DNA of 64,000 nucleotides from Symsagittifera roscoffensis (lineage: Eukaryota; Xenacoelomorpha; Acoela; Convolutidae): the NCBI RefSeq assembly GCF_963678635.1, contig NC_087067.1, forward strand, positions 46,614,001 to 46,678,000. Direction: 5' to 3'. The translations under genes were made by a program, and so were the position numbers. Positions 1-12,300 of this stretch are shown in pieces. Numbering within the stretch: the stretch's first letter is position 1; each line of letters starts with the position of its first letter. Under the pieces are notes generated by a model. The model had not been told where the DNA came from and made no database searches. It saw only the letters and a list, made by a program, of their open reading frames with translations.

Positions 1-2
1 CC

Positions 3-8
3 TTTATT
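3..8 (-). terminator. AATAAA polyadenylation signal overlapping the CCP stop codon
   Basis: On the minus strand the stop TAA (6-4) is contained in AATAAA (8-3). The cleavage site would fall just left of the window, giving a very short 3' UTR. Confidence 0.5.
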
Positions 9-312
9 TGGATTTTGATGAGCGGCTTTTAGTTTTGACTTTGGAGTCTACGGTTCGTTTGTTTCTGCTATTTTCTCTGGACAACAAACCCTGCGCTGAA
101 CTACTTTTGTCAGACTGAGCCCCTGATTTCTTCGAGCTGGGCGACTGTGAGTGTCTGTGCATGTCTTGACTCCGTTTAGTTGAGGAGGGCTTGCTTGAGA
201 TATTACTTTTACCACAATTGGACATTGTACTAATCGCTGTTTTAGATTCCGAGCCCAGATTTGATTCCTTTTGACGTCTGCTTGACATTGGAGAGCTTTT
301 TTCCCATGTGTC
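4..312 (-). CDS. AGBL2/3-like: CCP terminal exon with stop
   Basis: 102 codons plus TAA. Acceptor AATTTGCAG. It begins DTWEKSSPMSSRRQKESN and ends KVKTKSRSSKSK. Strongly Ser/Lys/Arg-rich and basic, so a disordered, possibly microtubule-binding or nuclear-targeting end; that role is inference. The stop codon lies inside the polyadenylation signal. Confidence 0.82.
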   Translation of the reverse strand, partial: DTWEKSSPMSSRRQKESNLGSESKTAISTMSNCGKSNISSKPSSTKRSQDMHRHSQSPSSKKSGAQSDKSSSAQGLLSRENSRNKRTVDSKVKTKSRSSKSK

Positions 313-3300
313 CTGCAAATTTATTGAAGATTTAATTTAGATATAGAAAAGCAGATTACGAGCAAAAGACTAAACAAATACCATTCGAAACTTAGACGAG
401 CCGGTCCTCGACACAACATACGGTTTTAATCAAGATAATTAATGGCCTATGTTCCTTTTTCTTTCAAAATAAAGCTAGGCAATTTCGGTGCATTTTTGGA
501 CAACTTGTTTTGTTTATACAAAATATACTTGAAAATAAATATCTGGGCAGGGTTTTTGTTTCTTTTTTCTAACACCCGGTCCTACTCAATGCATGAACAT
601 CCGTGGGGGAGTGGAGATGTGAACAACTTTGCCATAGCCTTGAGGAGGCAGATGAAACTGGGACCCCGCCAACCATGACCGAATTAAGACAGGTAGCGGT
701 TTGATAGTCTATTCAGGTTTTTAAGTTAAGTCAACAATTTAATCAGAGCCACTAAGAACTAAAATTTATTGCTTCTTGTTTATTATTCTGTCTAGTCCTT
801 TGTATAACTACCATATTTCAGCAACATGTAAATCGCATTTGAATGGCTCGCGATCTGAACCAAATAATATTCAAATGCACATACATGTTCACCAGTTCTG
901 TGTTTCCAGTCGGGTCCAGCTGCGTCCCCGGAATTAGAGTCTCCACGCCTTGCGGTGGGTTGGTTTCTCGGCACAGCACGAGACTTATGCGTGCCAATTT
1001 GTTTAGCAGAGCTGGTAGCTTGGTCCAAATCAGGATTGTTTTGTAGTTTGAAAGACAAAGGACTGTTTGTTGCCACACTACTGCTCAAATTACTACTGCC
1101 TGCAGTTCCTACTCGTTCTACTGTTTTTTCTGTCACCACGTATTTGGGTCTGAAAACAGATCACCTGGTAAAAAGTGACAAGTAAACTCATTAGCCGAGA
1201 CAATCATAACTCTCAATCACTCCGAACATTAGCTAAGAATAGCAAACAAGGAAATATTATATTATAAAATTGACAGGCAATTAAGCCTGAGACAATTCGA
1301 CATGGTTTTCAAATTTAGCCTTAGATAATTCTGGAATTAAAATTCTAACAACCTTAAAAGGCGTAGTTCAAATATCGACCCTATAAACTCTTCCTTTAAA
1401 AATACAAAACAATTTTGTAAGTACAATAAAAATGCATTTTTGACTAAGAACACTCTTATTTGAGATAACTCAAATCATCCACAAAGACAAGCAACTTCAA
1501 CTGTTTTCCAATTGTGTAGAAAAAATGTCCACAGAAAAAAATAAATGCCCTTAAAGCTCTTTGAAGTCTAGAATAATCTATAACTGGACTTTCTTGATAA
1601 CACTAACCCAAACTGAGAGAACTGAATCAAAAAATGAAATTTTCATTTCGCTGGGTAAACATGAATAAAATGCATTTCGAAATTATTCAATCACGTTTTT
1701 CGTGACCTTTAAAAATTTGCTGTTCAGTAGTGGAGTTTGCCTTCCTTTTAACAAAAAATGAAGTGAACTTAACAAAAAATCAAAAATCAAAATGCGAAAT
1801 AACAAAATCAAGCCTGAAGAAAACTTCCTACAAGAAAAACACCAAGATTTATATAAGAATAATCAACATAGCAAATTGATAGTTTGAAAAGAGATGCAAT
1901 CAAAAATAATACTGACATGTTTTTCAAAAAAAATCTCAATTTTCAAACTTCAAAGAAAAAATAGATGGCGTTAAAACCTTTTAAATTTCAAGAACAATTT
2001 ATGATTAACACTTTTTTGATAAAATTAACCCAATTTGAAAAAGTCTGACTTTTACTGTTTTGCAGCTTGATAGCCGAGTTTGATTTCATTTTAACAGAGA
2101 AAAAAATTAAACAGAAATAACCCTGGTCGTATGAAGACGAAGCCCTGAAGATTCCGACTGCAATATTAGGTCTATGGACTAATGTTCGCTTTCAAAAAAA
2201 TTGATGATATTCACAAAAAGATACAAAACTTGAGAGAATCTTTTGAAGTATCCCCAAATGCTATTTAAAGTTCAAAGATCTAATTCGCAAGTATTATAAA
2301 ACCAAATAGCATAGCTCAATTCAAATGACGCGTTAATACGGCAAAAATTGAAATAGCGCGCTAATTGTCCCGAATCGCCATTTTTAAATTCCTATAACTT
2401 TACGAAAAATATCTTTAGGTGAAATATTTTTTAAACCTTTGCTCAAGACAGCAATACCTTTCAGATACAAAAAAAACGCCCAAAATGGCGTATTTAAAAT
2501 CGAAATTTGCCTGGAGAATTAAAACCCATCCGAACACAAATACTCCGTTAATTGATTTTCTACGATTTGGCGTGAATTGTTCCCACTACTTTCAAAGAAA
2601 AGGACGGAATATTTGTTCTCGTTCGATTTTTCAATTAGTCTGTCTTATTAAGAGTCAAAAAGCAAAAAGACCCGGAAAAAAAACAAGCAAAAAACGATCA
2701 TGACATATAAAAAAGCCCGAACCAGATTAATCGAATTTTAAAAAGACGGGCTATGTTTTTATGAAAAAGCAAGATTTTGGAAAAACTAAACGAGTTCATT
2801 ATAAAATTGATATTCGAATGAAGGAAGGTCTAAATCTAACTTTTAACCGAGTCATCATCACTGGTTTATTTTGAAAAATTTCATCACCTTCACTCGTACG
2901 AAATATCGTAAATACAATCATTAAAATTTCTGAAAACAATTCCAGAAGTCTCTCGGTAGCTTGAGCGACCCCTTTAGCACTGGAAGCAAGCTGTTTTCCG
3001 AGATATGCCTGCTACAGAAAAACATTTTGGGCCAGTGGAATAATAGTCGATAGATACGCGCCAATCATGTTTTGCCATACAATTGATGAGATATATGTCG
3101 GCTATTTTACCACCTAGTATTGCAAGGCAAATGTAAGCGAGAGTAAAACACAAATGATGAAAATCTTACTAGTGTTCAAATGATTACTTTCCTTTGGGTA
3201 ATTCAATTGAAGTTACAAATATTTGCAAGTATTTGGGAGTGTTTGTAGATAATAAAAATAATTCAAACTACACGTTGAACACGTATGCAAAAAATTGACC

Positions 3301-6300
3301 ACGTTTTCAGACATTGCGCGGAAGGCCTGAGATTTCTTCTCTAAACAACCGATTCTTTAGCTCTACAAATCTTATGTGAGCCAGACAATCTGTTATGGTA
3401 TACTAATTTTGGGTAATACGTTCCAATCTCAACTAACTGAAACCTGATTAGAGCAATGTTTTTAAACGTAGACATAGACAAATAAATAAAATAATTTGAT
3501 GTACGAAAACAACTTACTCAACGTTTTTGTTTTACTTTTTCGAACTGTTCAAGTATCTATTCAATGTAATGCGACAAAACAAAGAACGGTTTTTTTTTAT
3601 CTTAAATTTATAAGGAACAACTTGGACCACGTACGAGGAGCAAAACGAAAGACATCACTGCAATTACGAAATTTCCGACAACTGCTCAGCAAAGATCACT
3701 TTCTGTAAGGGTAGTACAGGCTTTTAATTACTACAAACAAATTGATTTGAAACATTCCTGGATATCCTCTCCAGTACTGCTCTTTAGGATTTCCTACCAG
3801 GGGTATAAAATAGCTCTTGATTTATGCTTGTAGTTGGTAAAATGATTCAAATTCAAAAGTATAGTGCACATAATTGAATGCAAATTAAACAATTCTAAGA
3901 ACAGTGGGCCAATACATCTGAGCGTAAAGCTAGAAATATGTCGGCCAGTTTGGCCTAGGTTCGAGCCTTTATAGTCTGCGTTTATAGTCTACCATACTGT
4001 CACCGAATTTACAGAACATTCTAACTCTGCGTGAAGCAGAATTTCTAGAAAGCAAAGTTTAATAGTTTTTTTTAACTATTCGATACAAACCTGATCACTA
4101 AAAAAAAAAAATTGTCTCAAGGACAATTACCAGTCTTCCTGAGCTTTCCTTCAAATGAATTTCAAAAAACGGTCAATATTAAAACCAACTTTAGTTTAGT
4201 TATTGCCCCGATAATTGATAATCTCGTGTTCAATTTATTTACCGAGATATACAGAAAAAAAAGATAGTTGTCATTGATCATCTCTTTAAAATTGGAAGAT
4301 TGTGCGCACATTTTGGCACCCAACAAAAGATTCATTGATCGTTATTTTTCGAGTTAATTGTTTTTTTTCGAATTCTGTTGAGATCTTAAAAAAATCTTGA
4401 AAGTCAAATCGCGAAGTAAATTTGAGCCTTAATAAACTTTAAGACATTTCCTAAAGAAACACGAAAAAAACATTGCAACTTATATAAAAGTCTGATTTAA
4501 GTTCATCGACTCTTAATAAGGCAGCGAAACAGAAAAAAAATTCTGTTTTTTCGAAACAAAACTTTAGGTTACTTTTTTGATTAAATTATCGCAATTTGAG
4601 AAAATTCAATCGTAGATAAAAAAATTTATAGTTTTTATTAGACGTCTGAGAATTGTGTCTCAAGTCTACTTTTTTAGTGTTCGATGGTGGAGTTTGCCTT
4701 TCTACTAAAAACATAAGGAGCTGAGCTTAAAAAGAAATCAAGAGCAGAATGCAAAAAAAATGAAATTTAACGAGTAATTTACGTTTTTTGGGCCATTTCT
4801 ACTTCCGTCAGTGGAGAGCGTAGTCTGAATTTTTTAAGGAAATAAAAGTTAGGTTTTTTATCTTGGGATTTTTCCGAAACACGACCCAAATAACACGACA
4901 CATACAAATATCTTCACTCCGTTAATTGACATTTAAGGAATGTTTAGAAACTGACTCGTGATCTTATATTCTTGAGGTAAGTGTCCTGAATCATGATTTT
5001 ACTGGATCTTACATTCTTGAGGGTTCGAAAATCTAATTTTTCAGAATTCGCACTATCATTTTGCACATCATCTGCGTGAAATAGTTTTCTCAAGCTCACA
5101 TATCGAGTCGAGTCGTCAAATGCAATTAGGTTCTTGAAGCTATTTTCAGGAAACGAGTAGCTCTCGATCAGGAATCGATAACAATTTTTTAGAAAAGTGT
5201 CTTGGTAGCTTAGATAGTCAAAATTTAAAGCAGTAAATTTTAGAACCCTAAATGAAATTTCATAAAAAGACAATTAAACAGGCTTATGTTACTTTTCAAG
5301 AAAAAAAGTGTTAAGTGCAGATAAGAGTTTTAGGGTGAGGCATACCAAGTAGTTTTTTTTAATAACAGGGTAATCAGCTCAGATATGAGCATGCAAAATC
5401 TCACCATAGAGTCTCAAAAATCATTAACTTCAAAGTTTACAAAAATTAGGTTTTTCGTTTAATCAACACCATCTATCTCATAGGCAACATTTTACGCTAA
5501 TCAAATAACCCAATTATCCGAAAAGAGATCAAAATTAAATCAGTTTGATTATTGGTATACAAAAGCTTGCTATACGGTCCCGAAAATTAAACTTGTTGAA
5601 ATGTTCAATAAATTAGCCTAAGGTTTCTTAGTTTAAATACATAATCTCATTACTTGGTAATACAAAGAAGCTATCAGATAACCAAATCAGGCTAATTTTA
5701 GCAGATTTTGTTGAAACAATTTGTTGACCTCTTTTAAGTCATCTATTTGGAAATTTTCAAGCTCCGTTGAACTCCCTGAATAATTGTATTAGGAGAATAT
5801 TTCGGATCGCCGTTTCTCAGCGCGCACCGCCCCTCTCCCCTCAAAAATAATATCTATGACATAACTCTGCTTTCAGAACATTTCAAGGGCCGGTCAGTCA
5901 GAAATGGCTATCGTACAATAGTATCAAATGTGTTGCTAGTGCATTCAAGCATACTTAATTTAAAAAAAAAAAACCCACAAGCTTTTGTTCCATCATTTCT
6001 GACCCAAAAACTATTTGCGGTCAAAATGTTGCGGAAGCATTTATTAAGATTAAAAACATAAAACATGAAAAATACGTCATACTTTAAACCATGCTTCTCT
6101 GATTTAATAATGATATCATTTGAGATAATGAAATAATCGTGTTTTTTCATCATTATGAGAAAAAAAATTTCTTTTAACCAAGTTCTCTCGGACGGAAAAG
6201 GCAAATTTAGCGTACTAAACTTCAAACTGAAAAAATTTTGAGGAAATTGAAATGCAAACAAAAGATAAAGGTGACTTAAATATTCTACAAGCTAAGGCTA

Positions 6301-9300
6301 GAAAGCCAACATAACCAACTGAAATACTAAAATTCAATCTCATTTTCTTGTCTGCGTGAAAATAGGAAGCTAAGACGCAAGTAGGTCAAAATCTGTGCAA
6401 ATCATCTAAATTATTCGCATTGTACTCGTTTGTAGGCCAACAAAATTTAGTTTGGCCAAAACGGGCATCACAATTACTCCCCCTTCCCTTCAGCAGGAAT
6501 AGTTTAAGAAGGATCTCAAGACTTGTGTCCAAATCCACAACTGTTCGAAATTACTGAGCACAATTAACCTCATATTGGAGCTTGCTGACTGTGTCTTCGA
6601 TATAATCGGCACCCCCTCATTGCGGTGAACAACAGAAGTGGGCAGTGCGGCCGTTATTACACTCGAAGCAATAGCACTCGCCTTTCCATGAGGTTCCTGG
6701 GTGGCCCCCTTGCCATTCCTCATCAATTTCGAAGGTTGTTGTTTCTCGTTTCTGGGGTATAGTCCCCCCGTTTTGCTCTCAATTTTAGTTCCCCAAACAG
6801 TTGGACTGTCAAATAAATTCGAAGAGGCAGGTATCACCATATTATTCTAAACAGAACAAATGAGCTCGATGAAACAAAACAAAGGTGAAAACGGACTTCA
6901 AATCCAGTTGGACAGACACGGATCGTGATTTCTCTTTGCAACATATTCAATGTTTAAGCAACTTACTCGGTTTAAAAACCATTTTGCGGTCAAATCTGAG
7001 CTCTGTGGCGTTGGATTTTACCGAGCATTCGTTCATTCTTGAGCAAGAGCAATCAAGACCTGAGCTGTTTCGCACGTTTTTTAATCAAGACATGAATTAT
7101 CCTGGTTTTATTCCGCCTAACCACTTTTTTGACAATTTTTGATTTACAAAACGGAAAATAACCATTAAGAGTAAAACTGAAGTCTTCAATGGACGCATCA
7201 AAATCGCAATTATAGTCATGCTTATAGCTTAAAATACCCATTTTAGCTTTTATTGTTCTTTGTTTTGAATGAACGCTCTGAATTGGATCAACCTCTTACG
7301 CATCCCCCAGGCAACTTCTGAAGCCTGATTTCTTCTTCTATCTGACTGATTAAATTACCCTTTCTAATCACACTTGTTTAAAGACAGAGTTCATCCTGTT
7401 ACTTCTGAAGTTCCCATCAGCAGTCGAAGAGTTAAAAGAGATAGCGTGAAGTGATTTAAGCAGTAAATCATCAAATTAGTTTACTCATTCAAATTACTGA
7501 TGCTTGTATTCAGAGAGACACTGTGCCGGAAAAAGAAGTGCCGCAAAATTTATTGAAAGAAAAATTGTCACTAGTAAAAAAGGAAGCAAAGCGAAAAATA
7601 AAATCGTTTGAGTTCTCAATAATTTTTTATGACCTCCCTTGTTTTGAACTAAATAGTTGGACAGAAAAAAGAAAAAACTATCTAGCCCAGGGGACGCTTC
7701 CCTCTATTCTGAGAGCCTCCTTGGCCCTCCTCGTACTTTTTGGATCAATTAAGCATCACTACCCCTCCTCTTTCCAATCTCGCGCAAGGGGGATAAGCTA
7801 ATTCTACGATACTTGAGGCATGTTTCTACCCACTTGAAGAAAGTTAAAATTGCATCAAATTATGCTCTAAATTCGATACAATCTAGAGAGTGATAAATTG
7901 GTCCTACTTTTTTTTCTTCCTTATTTTTTTCCACTGACTCATAAAATATAATAAGCTTTGGACACCATTATTCACAGTTTTGAGTTGGAAAGCGCGCCGT
8001 CAGAACTCAATTGGTCCAAAACTTAAATTCGGATTTTAAAAGCTCCACCTTTTAGTTTAACTTCATGGCTAGAAAAAACTTCTAACCAAATTCAGTTAAA
8101 CTCTCCTAAGTAGAGTTCTCCTATTTTACGACAGTTCTCCTATTTTTATCTGAGAGACTTTATACTGAGATCTAGTTCAATCTGAGATCAACATATACTT
8201 TGGCGCACCAATGCTTATGTAAATTCAGTTCCTCCTAACAATTATGATATCAGATTATGGTTTTTATGATAAAAAAATTAAACTAGTAACAATATTTCCA
8301 AAATTTTGTACTATTTTTATTAACAATCGCGTAATTGTCAAAACGATCTATTTTTGTCTGTCAAGCTATGAAATGGGGAAAAACTGTTAGAAATGCATCG
8401 CAGGAGATAAAACAGCGAATCAGTTTGTTAGTTTTCGATCAGTGGCATTTTTTCCAGATTGAATAGAAATTTGCAAAAAACAGACTACTAATTTAGGAAA
8501 TTACAGACAATCTGGTAAGTCAGGCAACTATTATAAAGTTTTGAAGCTTTTTACGCGTGCTAAAGTGTCGTGGCGCTCTTGCAACGTCTTCAGAATATAC
8601 TCTTGCTGAAAACTCAACTGAAATGAATGACAATAATAAATCATTTTTTCTGTTTCCGTGCGCTCATTAATACGTTTTCAATTCTATTTATATGATGGCT
8701 ATAAAAAAATTGCGTTTACTTATTTGTTTTCGTTCATTTTTGATTACTAGATCACGAACTGAGGCGAAAAAATCAATACCAAAATTAGATGAACATAGCC
8801 AACTAACGGTTGGAAAAGAGTAATGAACGCAAGGAAACTGAAAAGAAAACTTTTGAATTTCGTGAAAAAATAGATGGCCTTGAATATCTTTGAATTTGTA
8901 GAACAATTTATAATGAAAATTTTATTGTTAAAATTAAACCAATTTGAAAAAACTGGATCAATAGGTAAAACGTTTATTTCGCTGGAAATTTGATAACTAA
9001 TTTCCATTTTCGAAATCAGAAGTCGATCTCGTTTTTCGTGACCTTTACACTTTTGCTGTTCAATTGTGGAGTTTGCCTTCTTTTTAACAAGGGAAATTCA
9101 CTGAACTTAAAAAGAAACCACAAGTCAAACCGCAAAAATTAAAATTGAGCGAGAACAAATTTTAAGACTTTTTCCTGAAAAAAAATCAGCAAGACCTATA
9201 TAAGAGTACTCACTACGTTCATTACTCTTAAAAACAGATTTGCTTGAAAAAAATATGATTTAACGGTAAAACATAGAAAACCCACAGTTGAAAGAGTTTC

Positions 9301-12300
9301 AGGGAACTTGAAAAAAAAATTCTAAACCATTTTTCAAATTTCGAACTTCGGGGTAAATGCTCTTTGAAATTCAAAAATCTTTTAAACTCAAGAATCTTTT
9401 GAGCATACACTTATTTTAAATGAAACGAACCCAATTCGAGAAAACTTGTTCATAGGGTACTTTTTATTCGGCTGCAAAATCCAAACATAGCCAATCGAAG
9501 ATTGGAAAAGAGTAATGAAAACAAGTAGACAAAAAAAACAGACTTTGTTGAAAAAATCTCAACTTTCGAATTTAAAAGAAAAAAATAGATGCCATTTAAG
9601 CTCCTTGAATTTCCAGAACGATTTATGATTGCGAAAAAGCATCGCGACCTATAAATTCTTCACTCGAATCTTGATGACAATTTTAGACTTTTTAAAAAAG
9701 GGCCCGAAAACTGCAGAGAAACACTGTCTGAAAACTGCAAAAATTGGTGACAGAGTGCAGCCATCGCGCGGGGACACTTCATGCCTGAGGAAAATGTTGC
9801 TCTTTACCTAGCAGCCTTACTAATAGCAACCATTGGTTCCATCAAAAAACAAGCTAAACATAGGCAAAGCGGAGCTTCGTATCACTTGCGATACAACACA
9901 AACATAAAAATTGAACTTTTTGTAAGTCTCGGTTGAAGTTTTTTTAAGGGAAAAATGCCAAAAAAATGAATCTTAAATTAGCAACAGAAGATAGTAAAAC
10001 TAAAAAACTTTGAGCAGCCACAAGTTGAGCCGAAAAAAAAGATTTTGTAAAATTGTCCCCTCTGAAACCACTTGCACTTAAAAATTCAATGAAAAATGCT
10101 AACAAACTCGAAAAAACCGCGATAAGATAACTACACCGACAGCCTATGAGCAGACACAAGTTGAGCAAAAAAATGGTTTTATAAAAAAAATTTCATGTCC
10201 CCCCTGAAAATATAATAAGCACTTGCACTTGTAACTTAAATGAAGTTGCTTATGAAACAAGACAATTCTGTGATAAAACTACTGAGCCCAAAGCCTTTGA
10301 GCAGACACAAGCTGAGCTGGAATTATAAGAAAAAAAGTCCCACCTGAAAATACGTTGAACAAAACATGCACCTGCAACTACAATGAAAATTGCTAATAGC
10401 ACAAATAAATTTCGTGATGTGGCAACTAAGCCATATAAATTTGAGCAAACAAAGAAAAATCCGAAGTTTACCGAAAAAATATGTCATCGGAAAAATTTGG
10501 AAACGAGATTGTCATAAAAATATTTTGAGCGATAAAATTGTTTGAATTTTGAACTTCAACTGACATTATTTATTCAAATTAAAACTAATCATTTTTTGAC
10601 GGAAAAAAATTTGTCATCGGAGAAAAATTGGACAAGAAATTGTCATAAAAAATTTGAGCAATAAACTTTTTGAATTTTAAACTTAACATCATCCCACCTG
10701 ATTTATTGAAAAAAAAACTTTATTTGACGTTAAGTCGATAAAAAACAGTTCTACTACATCTACAAAACATAAGCCGAAATCATTTAGGCCAAAAAAATTT
10801 CCAGGCACAAAATTTAGAAAAAAAACGAAAAATACACCAATCATGGATAGCAAACTTACAAACTACCGGAGTTAATCAAAAACACTTCTAATTTATAACT
10901 ACAATGAAAACTGCTTATATCCCAAAAAATGTGGTGTGGAAATTAAGCCGAAAAATCATAAGTTGACAAACAGCAGTCAGACTATTCAATTTTTCAGGAA
11001 AACAACTCAATTTCTGAAAAAAAAGTCCGGCCGGGACTCAAACCCTAGGCCATAAGGTGCTAATGTAACGTTATTACCTCCTAACTAAAAGGAAATGGAC
11101 CTGGATTTTGCTAAGGTTCGACAATAAAGCCACATCAATTTCATACAAATGTATAAGAAAAATTGTTTACGGAAGAAAAAAGTTTTACGGCAGCCATAAT
11201 GAGGCGTAAACCAAGCGTCGAAAATAAGCAATTAAAGCGTGTATATAATTACGATTTTGAGTAAAAGTAACTAGTCGCGGTTTACCAAAATTTCAAAATC
11301 GAGCTTGAAAGCAACGGAGGATGAACAAATTTAGACGAGCAGCCGTGGTTAAGGTATCGGATTTGAATCCCGCTTCGGAGGGTGCCTCAGTGTCATCCGC
11401 TTCCTCAAGGTGGGACAGTCTGCGGCAAAATGGATGAAATCTCTCCTCCCCACGGAAAAAAGGCCCAAGGGTGAATGGTGGGATTCGAGCCGGGGGCCTT
11501 ATAAAAAACAAAAAAATATAGCACTATATCGAAAGCAATTGAAAAAAGATGACACAGAGGCGAAGCAGCACAGAGATAAAGCCGCGAATAAACCAGTAAT
11601 CTACTGCTGCTTGGATTATAAAATTATCCGGCATACTTTAATATTAACTAACAGTCAGCAAATAATTCGCCTCCATATTTAACGCTATTTGCAAACGCCA
11701 AAAAAATAGAACTAAATGAAAAAAAAAAACAATCTTAACACGCAAGCGTTGCTTGTTTAACTTATCTCGTGGAAACAGGAAAAAACATCCGGTGGAAACA
11801 GGAAAAAACTTCAGTTGGATAAAAGTGGCCTTTTAGTATCATTCTCGTGTAATCGAAAGTCCAATCGCGCAAAATCAAGTTTGATGGTGAACAACTTATA
11901 ACGACTTTTTCGTAAGAAAACAACACGACTTATAAAAATGTCTTACACTTAATAAATCAAAAAGATCGTAAATTTTTTTCAAAGGGTGTTAGGTCAATTA
12001 CCTTCAACTGTTTTTCCCTCAGTCTTTCCTCTGTGAATAGAGGGAACCCTTTGCTCGTTCTGGTACCGTATGGATTGAGAGCGGCACTTCTGCTCACGGC
12101 ACTGTTAGCACTTCCGCTGCCCATACATTTGATTCCCATTTTGGCCGGCACCATCAATTGACTACAGTAAACGAAGTTTTTTTATTCTCGGAGAAACCAA
12201 TCATGTCAAAACTACCACGGAGGCGAAGCTGCACTTTGCAAACACAAGCATATTTTATTTTTCATGATTATTGATAAATTCGTCAACCGCACAAAATATA

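Larger units (their letters stand above)
1150..6568 (-). other. CCP intron, repeat-filled
   Basis: Holds truncated copies of the first stem-loop repeat family (about 1535-1866, 1912-2110, 4370-4790), an inverted copy of the second (2126-2550), a LINE fragment (3190-3830) and a hAT MITE fragment (5800-5905). The rest is AT-rich with no recognised feature. Confidence 0.6.
6847..12001 (-). other. CCP intron with stem-loop repeats and a large tRNA-headed repeat
   Basis: Holds first-family stem-loop repeats (8793-9229, 9484-9665), the long tRNA-headed repeat (9858-11095) and a tRNA-like segment (11326-11520). From 6847 to 8790 I see no gene or recognised repeat. Confidence 0.6.

Noticed and set aside
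5908-6261. 117-codon minus-strand frame
   Set aside because: Phe/Lys/Asn-rich noise expected in AT-rich DNA. No splice or family support.
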